A stretch of DNA of 64,000 bases from Novosphingobium fuchskuhlense (GTDB lineage Bacteria > Pseudomonadota > Alphaproteobacteria > Sphingomonadales > Sphingomonadaceae). Where the stretch lies: the NCBI RefSeq assembly GCF_001519075.1, contig NZ_KQ954244.1, positions 823,934 to 887,933 on the forward strand. Reading direction: 5' to 3'. Position 1 is the first letter of the stretch. Each line of letters starts with the position of its first letter. The notes beneath the pieces were generated by a model. The model saw nothing but the letters and a program-made list of their open reading frames with translations, had not been told where the DNA came from and searched no databases. Below are positions 1-7,054 of the stretch, piece by piece. A program made the translations under genes and the position numbers.

Positions 1-106
1 CGGAGCTACGCGCTCCTTGGGCCCAAGGGGGCGCCTTGCGCACCATTCACATGTACGCGGAATTGGCTAAGGCCTCTTTAATCAGATTTTAGTACCGGCT
101 TTCAAC

Positions 107-820
107 TCACGGCACCAAATTCAAGCCCTCCGAACCGAGCAGCCATATGCGGACCGCATCACCGGACCTGCGAGCGCCAAGTTTCCCAAACGCCGTCATT
201 TGATGAAATTCGACTTTGCTTGTACTGATTCCCATAGCGCGCCCGATGACCTCGTTGCTGCTGCCTTCAGACATCAGTTTAATGATTTCGGACTCCGGCG
301 GGGTAAGCGACTTCAGTTTTCGATTGGTGATAAGCCAGTTATGTTTGAGTATGAGCAGTCTCTGGCTCAACAACGTCAGCGTCTGCAGTGCGGATTCAAA
401 ATTCTCGGCCAGATACGAGATCTTGAAATAATGCATCGCGCCCGCCTGCATTGCGATGGTGACCCGATCCAGCGCAGGGCTTTCGGAATAACCCGCGATT
501 GTCACCGGCACGCCGCGGTCCTTGCATTCTCTGAGGGCCCGGGTGATGTTCTCAACGTCATGATCATCATGGATCAGGGCGACACCCGATGCCGGGCGAT
601 AGCTGATGAATTCATCAAGGCCAGAATAGACTTCGCAGTGGTATCCGCACGACGATACCATTCGAAAGAAGTCTGTACGGTTTGACGAATTGCAATCGAC
701 AATGTGAACTGTCGGTTTGAGGAATTTTTCATCGAAAATCCGTATGAACTCGCCCGAGCCATTGCTATAGACTTCTGGCAGACGATGCGGTTGCACCGGC
801 CATATTGTGGCCATGTCCAT
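107..820 (-). CDS. FixJ/LuxR-type response regulator with degenerate receiver
   Basis: A 237-residue DNA-binding regulator. Residues about 35-150 have the shape of a receiver domain, and residues about 172-230 form a LuxR/FixJ helix-turn-helix (LTPPESEIIKLMSEGSSNE, then the AMGISTSKVEFHQ recognition-helix region). The receiver is atypical: the usual acidic pair after the first strand is replaced by VDCNSSN, and the expected phosphate-acceptor strand reads ALIHDDHD. The lysine of the last strand (HYFKIS) is kept. I infer it may act without ordinary phosphorylation. No sensor kinase is adjacent. A ten-base G run in mRNA sense lies just before the ATG and forms its only ribosome-binding sequence. 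A second in-frame ATG lies two codons downstream. The target genes are unknown. Confidence 0.85.
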   Translation of the reverse strand: MDMATIWPVQPHRLPEVYSNGSGEFIRIFDEKFLKPTVHIVDCNSSNRTDFFRMVSSCGYHCEVYSGLDEFISYRPASGVALIHDDHDVENITRALRECKDRGVPVTIAGYSESPALDRVTIAMQAGAMHYFKISYLAENFESALQTLTLLSQRLLILKHNWLITNRKLKSLTPPESEIIKLMSEGSSNEVIGRAMGISTSKVEFHQMTAFGKLGARRSGDAVRIWLLGSEGLNLVP

Positions 821-835
821 TGTCCCCCCCCCCTT
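821..835 (-). promoter_or_regulatory. Homopolymeric G10 ribosome-binding tract of the FixJ-like regulator
   Basis: On the minus strand the sequence before the start codon reads AAG(10)ACA-ATG; the ten consecutive C bases on the plus strand lie at 824-833. The G run is the only Shine-Dalgarno-like sequence for the gene. A homopolymer of this length can change by slippage, which would shift SD spacing without breaking the reading frame. Confidence 0.55.
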
Positions 836-1041
836 GCGTTCGTGTCTTTGCCCTCGTGAATTTTGTTAATTGTTTGCGCGTAATTTTCCTATCATTTCTA
901 CTGAGAATAGTAACTAAGTATAATTATATATCTCGAAAATTATTTGCGCCCCATCAAAGCGTTACGGCACGATTTTCAAAAAATCATTTGATATCAATGA
1001 ATGGGGACTGTCGTGGGCGGAATTGATCAACGGCCCGGACC
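834..1041. other. AT-rich intergenic region upstream of the FixJ-like regulator
   Basis: This is most of the gene-free stretch between the regulator and tRNA-Thr. Bases about 860-1000 are clearly richer in A and T than the surroundings, and presumably hold the regulator's promoter, read leftwards. No conserved gene is supported. Short open frames on both strands show no family features. Confidence 0.5.
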
Positions 1042-1089
1042 AAAAATCAGCCGCACCGGATTAGGAAACTTCTGGAAGCCGGGTGCGGC
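1042..1089 (-). terminator. Rho-independent terminator after tRNA-Thr
   Basis: Read on the minus strand, an imperfect stem (arms at 1079-1089 and 1050-1059, 10 pairs with one bulge) is followed by TGATTTTTGG. It lies downstream of the minus-strand tRNA-Thr gene and fits as its terminator. Confidence 0.6.
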
Positions 1090-1196
1090 ATCACGCCAGC
1101 CGATTGATCGACGCAGCCTGCAAGTGCTGCAGCAGTTTGCGGCAAGCCTGTCAGGAAACCGGGGCGGAGAATGGCAGTGCCCGCACTGAGGGGAAA

Positions 1197-1271
<75 letters not shown>

Positions 1272-1397
1272 ACACCATTTCCACATGCGCGCCAGTGGCA
1301 AAGCCGGGGCGGGCAGGCGCGCGCTTTGGCGGCGGGGCTGGCGTTTGTCAAGGACGGGCTTGCGGGTGCGGCGCACGCACGGCAGAGAGGCGCGGCG

Positions 1398-1583
1398 ATG
1401 ACTGAAAAGACCTCTGCATCCCAAGGCAGGCCTGAACCGACCCGCGAGGAGCGACTGGCGCTTCGCCTGCGCGAGAACCTGCGGCGGCGAAAGGCGCAGG
1501 CGCGGGCGATGGCCGCGCCGGGCGAGGCGGAGGATGCGCAGCCCGCCGGTCAGTCCACTGGACAATCCTCTGGCCAACCCTGA
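1398..1583 (+). CDS. Small basic conserved hypothetical protein
   Basis: A 61-residue protein beginning MTEKTSASQGRPEPTREERL, with a strongly basic central helix (LRENLRRRKAQARAMA) and a Q/S/G/P-rich tail. Small proteins with a similar LRENLRRRKAQ core occur in sphingomonad genomes (from memory). The function is unknown. The ATG is preceded by a GAGAGG stretch. An open frame extends upstream of this ATG, but it runs antisense through the tRNA gene, so the longer start is rejected. It lies 89 bases before gpmA in the same direction. An alternative is that it is not translated. Confidence 0.6.
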   Translation: MTEKTSASQGRPEPTREERLALRLRENLRRRKAQARAMAAPGEAEDAQPAGQSTGQSSGQP

Positions 1584-1672
1584 TCCGCGCCTCCCACAGC
1601 GCCTCTTTCCAAACGGACGGGCGGGCGCTAGGTCCGCGCCTTTCCTTCCTCCGCAGCATTTGAAGGACCACG

Positions 1673-2359
1673 ATGCCCCGCCTGATCCTGATCCGCCACG
1701 GCCAGTCGCAGTGGAATCTTGAGAACCGCTTCACCGGCTGGTGGGATGTCGACGTGACCGAAAAGGGCGCGGCCGAGGCTTTTGCCGCAGGCGAGCTGCT
1801 CAAGGCCAAGGGCATTCTGCCGACGACGGCGTTCACTTCGCTCCAGAAGCGGGCGATCAAGACGCTGCATCTGGCGCTGGAGGCCGCGGGCCGCATCTGG
1901 ATCCCGGAAGACAAGGACTGGCGGCTCAACGAGCGGCACTATGGCGGGCTGACCGGGCTCGACAAGGCCGAGACCGCGGCCAAGCACGGTGACGAACAGG
2001 TCAAGGTGTGGCGCCGCAGCTTCGATATTCCGCCGCCGCCGCTGGAAGCGGGGAGCGAGTTCGATCTGGCCTCCGATCCCCGCTATGCCGGAATCGCGGT
2101 GCCGAACACCGAAAGCCTCAAGGACACGATCGCCCGTGTGCTGCCGTGCTGGGACGAGAAGATCGCACCGGCCTTGCGCGCTGGGGAAACGGTGCTGGTT
2201 TCGGCGCACGGCAATTCGCTGCGCGCGCTGGTGAAGCACCTTTCGGGCATTTCGGACGCCGATATCACCGGGCTCGAAATTCCGACCGGGCAGCCGATTG
2301 TCTACGAACTCGACGACAATCTCGCCGAGATCGAGCGCTATTACCTGTCGGAGCGTTGA
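1673..2359 (+). CDS. gpmA: 2,3-bisphosphoglycerate-dependent phosphoglycerate mutase
   Basis: Interconverts 3-phosphoglycerate and 2-phosphoglycerate in cytosolic glycolysis/gluconeogenesis through a phosphohistidine intermediate. The 228 residues match the usual length. The nucleophile motif [10 protein letters not shown] is at residues 6-15 (His9), the acid/base region is [14 protein letters not shown] near residue 86, and the second catalytic His sits in [10 protein letters not shown] near residue 180. GAAGGA precedes the ATG at a good distance. purE follows after about 30 bases in the same direction, so co-transcription with the biosynthetic run is possible. Confidence 0.96.
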   Translation: MPRLILIRHGQSQWNLENRFTGWWDVDVTEKGAAEAFAAGELLKAKGILPTTAFTSLQKRAIKTLHLALEAAGRIWIPEDKDWRLNERHYGGLTGLDKAETAAKHGDEQVKVWRRSFDIPPPPLEAGSEFDLASDPRYAGIAVPNTESLKDTIARVLPCWDEKIAPALRAGETVLVSAHGNSLRALVKHLSGISDADITGLEIPTGQPIVYELDDNLAEIERYYLSER

Positions 2360-2389
2360 AGCGCTGCGGCGAAGAAGGGGTTGCAGGGG

Positions 2390-2878
2390 ATGAGTGAAGG
2401 CGCGCCGAAAGTCGCCATCGTGATGGGCAGCCAGTCCGACTGGGAGACCATGCAGAATGGCGCTGCCGTGCTTGAGAAGCTGGGCGTGGCGCATGAGTGC
2501 CGGATCGTCTCCGCCCACCGCACGCCGGACCGGCTGGTTTCGTTTGCCAAGGGCGCCGCGGCCGAGGGCATCCAGGTGATCATCGCAGGCGCGGGCGGCG
2601 CGGCGCATCTGCCCGGCATGGTCGCTGCGATGACGCATCTGCCGGTGTTGGGCGTGCCGGTGCAGTCCAAGGCCTTGAAGGGCATGGATAGCCTGCTCTC
2701 CATCGTGCAGATGCCCGGCGGCATTCCCGTCGGCACGCTCGCCATCGGCGCGGCGGGGGCGACCAATGCGGCGCTGCTCGCAGCCTCGATCCTCGCGCTC
2801 TCCGACCCGGCGCTCAGCGAACGGCTGGTGGCATGGCGCACGGCGCAGACCGATTCGGTCGCGCAGCGGCCGGTCTGA
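2390..2878 (+). CDS. purE: 5-(carboxyamino)imidazole ribonucleotide mutase
   Basis: Catalyses the PurE step of de novo purine synthesis, converting N5-carboxy-AIR to CAIR. The protein is 162 residues, typical of class I PurE, with the N-terminal substrate motif [14 protein letters not shown], the SAHRTPDR segment carrying the catalytic His, and the conserved [11 protein letters not shown] loop. ATG at 2390 is preferred over an in-frame TTG three codons upstream because GAAGGGG lies at proper spacing. purK starts four bases after its stop, the usual PurE/PurK partnership. Confidence 0.96.
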   Translation: MSEGAPKVAIVMGSQSDWETMQNGAAVLEKLGVAHECRIVSAHRTPDRLVSFAKGAAAEGIQVIIAGAGGAAHLPGMVAAMTHLPVLGVPVQSKALKGMDSLLSIVQMPGGIPVGTLAIGAAGATNAALLAASILALSDPALSERLVAWRTAQTDSVAQRPV

Positions 2879-2882
2879 GGCG

Positions 2883-3938
2883 ATGATCGCGCCCGGCGAG
2901 ACCATCGGCATTCTGGGTGGCGGCCAACTCGGCCGGATGATCGCGCTTGCCGCAGCGAACCTCGGCTATCGCTGCCATGTCTACGCGCCCGAGGCGGACT
3001 CCATCGCGGCCGACGTCTGCGCCGGGTTCACCTGCGCGGGCTGGTACGATGCCGAGGCGCTTGCGGGCTTCGCCCGGGCCTGCGCGGTGGTGACCTACGA
3101 GTTCGAGAACGTGCCGGTCGCGCCGCTCGCCGCGCTGGGGGATCTGGCGCTGCATCCGGGCACACGCTCGCTGGAGGTGGCGCAGGACCGGGCGGCGGAG
3201 AAGAGCTTCGTCGAAGGGCTGGGCGGGCGCCCCGCGCCCTGGGCCACGGTGGACAATGCCGAGGACCTCGCGGCGGCCATCGCCACAATCGGCACGCCGG
3301 GCATCCTCAAGACGCGCCGCGACGGGTATGACGGCAAGGGCCAGTGGCGGATCATGACGCCTGAGGACGCAGCCGGGCTCGACCTGCCGCAAGTGCCGCT
3401 CGTCTACGAAGGGTTCGTGACGTTCGAGGCCGAGTTTTCGGTGATCCTCGCGCGGGGGGCAGATGGTGACGTGCGCTTCTGGGATTCGGCACAGAATGCA
3501 CACAAAGCGGGGATTCTCAGCCAGTCGGTGGTGCCGGCAGGCGATGCCGTGCGCGCGCAGGTGGATGCGGCGCGTGCGCTGGCGAAGCAGGTGGCGGACG
3601 CGCTTGGCCATGTCGGCGTGCTGACGCTCGAGTTCTTCGCCACCGCCGAGGGACCGGTGTTCAACGAGATGGCGCCGCGCGTGCACAACTCGGGGCACTG
3701 GACGATCGAAGGCGCGCTCACCTCGCAGTTCGAGAACCATGTGCGCGCGATCTGCGGGTTGCCGCTGGGTTCGACCGAGCTTTGCGCGGCGGGTGTGGTG
3801 ATGGACAACCTGATCGGCGACGAAGCGCACGACTGGCCGGCGATCCTGTCCGATCCGGCCAACCATCTCCATCTCTATGGCAAGGCGGCGGTGCGGCCCG
3901 GGCGCAAGATGGGCCATGTGACGCGGCTGGTGCTGTAG
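2883..3938 (+). CDS. purK: 5-(carboxyamino)imidazole ribonucleotide synthase
   Basis: An ATP-grasp ligase that uses ATP and bicarbonate to form N5-CAIR from AIR, the substrate of PurE. It has 351 residues. The N-terminal nucleotide-fold motif is IGILGGGQLGRM, the ATP-grasp loop includes ILKTRRDGYDGKGQW, and the metal-binding end carries EMAPRVHNSGHWT. The start ATG lies four bases after the purE stop. Its TAG stop is followed with no gap by folA, which suggests translational coupling in a purE-purK-folA-ribF run. Confidence 0.95.
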   Translation: MIAPGETIGILGGGQLGRMIALAAANLGYRCHVYAPEADSIAADVCAGFTCAGWYDAEALAGFARACAVVTYEFENVPVAPLAALGDLALHPGTRSLEVAQDRAAEKSFVEGLGGRPAPWATVDNAEDLAAAIATIGTPGILKTRRDGYDGKGQWRIMTPEDAAGLDLPQVPLVYEGFVTFEAEFSVILARGADGDVRFWDSAQNAHKAGILSQSVVPAGDAVRAQVDAARALAKQVADALGHVGVLTLEFFATAEGPVFNEMAPRVHNSGHWTIEGALTSQFENHVRAICGLPLGSTELCAAGVVMDNLIGDEAHDWPAILSDPANHLHLYGKAAVRPGRKMGHVTRLVL

Positions 3939-4426
<488 letters not shown>

Positions 4427-4427
<1 letters not shown>

Positions 4428-5347
4428 TGCGCCTCCACGCCAGCGAACCCATGCCCGAGGCCCTGCGCGGCGCTGTCATCGCGCTGGGCAATTTCGATGG
4501 GTTTCATCTGGGCCATCAGGCCGTGGCGGGCGAGGCGGTGCGCTGGGCGCGCGAGATGGGGCGGCCGGCGATCATTGCCACGTTCGATCCCCACCCGGTG
4601 CGCCACTTCAAGCCCGACGCGCCGCCGTTTCGCCTGACCACGCTGGATCAGCGGGAGGCGCTGTTCACCGCGGCCGGGGCCGATGCGATGCTGGTGTTCG
4701 CCTTCGATGGCGCACTGGCGGCGACAACGGCGGACTCGTTCGTGCGTGATCTGCTCAGTGCGCGGCTCGGCGCGGCGGCGGTGGTGACGGGCGAGGACTT
4801 CACCTTCGGCCGGGCGCGCGGCGGCAATATCAGTGTCCTGCGTGAAGTCGGCGCAGAGGTTGGGCTCGAAGCCCGCGCGGTCGGGCCGGTGCTGCTTGAC
4901 GGCGAGGTCGTCTCCTCCAGCCGTATCCGCGATGCGCTGGTGGCGGGCGATCCGCAGGAAGCCGCGCGCCTTCTGACGCGGCCCTTCGCGATCAAAGGCC
5001 CGGTGCAGCACGGCGACAAGGTGGGCCGCACGATCAATTTCCCGACCGCGAACCTTGATATCGGCAGCTATCTGCGGCCGCGATACGGCATCTATGCGGT
5101 GACCGGGCATCTGCCTGATGGCCGCGTGCTGAAAGGCGCGGCCAATATCGGCATCCGCCCGACGTTCGATCCGCCCAAGGAGCTGCTCGAGCCGCACTTC
5201 TTCGATTTCAGCGGTGATCTCTATGGGCAGGAGATCGAGGTGGCGTTCCACCATTTCCTGCGCGGCGAGGCGAAGTTCGACAGCCTTGATGCGCTAGTGG
5301 CGCAGATGGGGCGCGATTGCGACGAGGCGAAGCGCCTGCTGGCTTAG
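4427..5347 (+). CDS. ribF: Bifunctional riboflavin kinase / FAD synthetase
   Basis: Phosphorylates riboflavin to FMN and adenylates FMN to FAD. The N-terminal adenylyltransferase domain carries LGNFDGFHLGHQ near residues 18-30 and the SSSRIRDAL signature near residue 165. The C-terminal flavokinase domain starts near residue 185 (GPVQHGDKVGRTINFPTANL). Length, 306 residues, is typical. Start and folA stop overlap as ATGA. Its stop end overlaps by four bases with the convergent tspO-like gene, so the two transcripts meet with no spacer. Confidence 0.95.
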
Positions 5348-5838
5348 GCCGGCGGGTAGGCGATCATCACGCTGAGGACGTAGCCGCCCCAGAAGGCGGT
5401 CGGCACGATCAGCCAGGGTGCACGGCGTGCGCGGCCGCGCAGCACCAGCATGACCGCGACTGCGACGATCAAGGTAAGCACGGTGCCCCAGAATGCGGCC
5501 GCATTGCGCTGCAGGCCGCCGGTGTAGAACGGATAGGCGATGCACAGCGCGGCGAGCGCGAAAGGCGTCCACGAGCGCCAGCCGGAATCGCCGCTGCCGC
5601 GCACATAGACCCAGCGCGCCGCGCCCATCAGGCCAAGCAGGACCGTCCAGACAAGGCCGACCACGGCGCCGGGCGGGATCATCGGCATCTGCCTGCCGGG
5701 CCGCGCCCAGCCGATGGCAAAGAGGAAGCCGTTGATCGCGATCGTCACGGCCAGCAGCAGGCCGACATGGACGGCGAGTGCCCAGGGACCTTCGGCACGG
5801 AGGAGCGGACTGCGATGCGCGTGTTGCTGGGTGGCCAT
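5344..5838 (-). CDS. TspO/MBR family membrane protein
   Basis: A 164-residue, Trp-rich, strongly hydrophobic protein with about five membrane helices, as in the tryptophan-rich sensory protein/peripheral benzodiazepine receptor family. Recognisable segments are PPGAVVGLVWTVLLGLMGAA and the final hydrophobic helices. In photosynthetic alphaproteobacteria TspO binds porphyrins and affects tetrapyrrole and stress regulation; that role is family knowledge, not shown here. The start is placed at MATQQHAH, the first ATG in keeping with family length. It is convergent with ribF. Confidence 0.8.
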   Translation of the reverse strand: MATQQHAHRSPLLRAEGPWALAVHVGLLLAVTIAINGFLFAIGWARPGRQMPMIPPGAVVGLVWTVLLGLMGAARWVYVRGSGDSGWRSWTPFALAALCIAYPFYTGGLQRNAAAFWGTVLTLIVAVAVMLVLRGRARRAPWLIVPTAFWGGYVLSVMIAYPPA

Positions 5839-5925
5839 GCGAGGCAGTCTAGCCCATGGCGCAGCGCTGCGCCATCCGCCGCGCCGCGAGGAAGCGTTTG
5901 ACTTGCCGGCCATGCTGCGCAAGCA

Positions 5926-7005
5926 ATGTCGGGCAAGTCCAATACAGTCTCGGGGGCGCGTTTTTCGGTGATCTGGCTTCGCGGTTTGGCGTTTTTCGGC
6001 GCTCTCGGCTTTCTGGCACTCACTTTTGTCAATGCGAGTTGGCTGGCGGACAATCCCAAGGGGCACCTGAGATTGATCGCAAATGGCGGTATTTCGCAGC
6101 AATACACAGCGGCGGGACGCAGCAGCCCTTGCCCCGCGACCGCGATCCAGCCGCCGCTGCACGACTATATCGCCGACACCGCGCGGTCAGTGCAGATGGC
6201 GCGGCGGATGGGGGCGGACCTTGTGACGCTCGATGTGGCGCGCACGGCGGACGATGCGCTGGTGCTCTATCCCGATGCAGAGCTCGATTGCCGCAGCAAC
6301 GGCAAGGGTCCGGTTGCCGCGCAGCCGCTGAAGGCCGTGCAGGCGCTCGATCCCGGCTATGGCTATACGGCAGACGGCGGCAAGACCTTCCCCCTGCGCG
6401 GCAAGGCCATCAACACCATCCCGACGCTCGACGAGGTGATCGAGGCCGATCCCAAGGGCCGCTATTTCTTCCGCTTCGTGGCGGATGACGCGCAGGCGGC
6501 CAAGGTGCTCGCCGCGCGGCTCAAGGCGCTCGGGCGTGATCCGGTGACGGCGGGTGACGGGTTCAGCGGCGGACCGGCGGCGATTGCGGCGGTGCGCGCG
6601 GCCTGGCCCGGGGCCTGGGCGTTCGATCCAGCGCAGGCGTCGGCGTGCACTGCAGCCTATCGGGCGACCGGGTGGATAGGCTTCCTCCCCGGTGCCTGCA
6701 AGGGCGGCACGATGCTGGCGCCGCTTGATGCGACCTTCACGCTGTGGGGCTGGCCCAACCTGACGGTGAACCGCATGACGGCGGGCGGCGGGCAGATGCT
6801 GGCGGTGCGCACTGGCGCGGGCACCGGCGTGGGCACTGGGCTGCTCCACGCGCGCGATCTGCCCTCGATCCCGATCACCTATCGCGGCTATGTGCTGGTC
6901 GACGATTACTGGACAGTCGGGCCGGCGCTGCGCCCCACGCTCGACAAGCGCACCAATGCCGAGGCGCTGGCGGCGCAGGAGCGGGATGAAGCGGCAAGCG
7001 AATAG
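5926..7005 (+). CDS. GDPD-like protein, probably catalytically inactive
   Basis: A 359-residue protein with an N-terminal membrane anchor or signal (residues about 15-40), then a TIM-barrel-like region related to glycerophosphodiester phosphodiesterases. Relatedness shows in segments such as ALDPGYGYTADGGKTFPLRG, INTIPTLDEVIEADP and YPDAELDCRSNGKG, which match one GDPD branch. Active-site positions are changed: IAHRG/IAHGG is IANGG, the metal-binding ELD segment is TLDVARTADD, and the second catalytic HD is YPD. I infer a pseudoenzyme or binding protein facing the periplasm. It lies divergent from the tspO-like gene and 49 bases before ileS. Identity as a GDPD relative is likely; loss of activity is inferred. 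Confidence 0.75.
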   Translation: MSGKSNTVSGARFSVIWLRGLAFFGALGFLALTFVNASWLADNPKGHLRLIANGGISQQYTAAGRSSPCPATAIQPPLHDYIADTARSVQMARRMGADLVTLDVARTADDALVLYPDAELDCRSNGKGPVAAQPLKAVQALDPGYGYTADGGKTFPLRGKAINTIPTLDEVIEADPKGRYFFRFVADDAQAAKVLAARLKALGRDPVTAGDGFSGGPAAIAAVRAAWPGAWAFDPAQASACTAAYRATGWIGFLPGACKGGTMLAPLDATFTLWGWPNLTVNRMTAGGGQMLAVRTGAGTGVGTGLLHARDLPSIPITYRGYVLVDDYWTVGPALRPTLDKRTNAEALAAQERDEAASE

Positions 7006-7054
7006 GCGGCGAGTGTTTGCAGGATGCCGAGCGCGGCGCTAAGGCCCGCCGATC

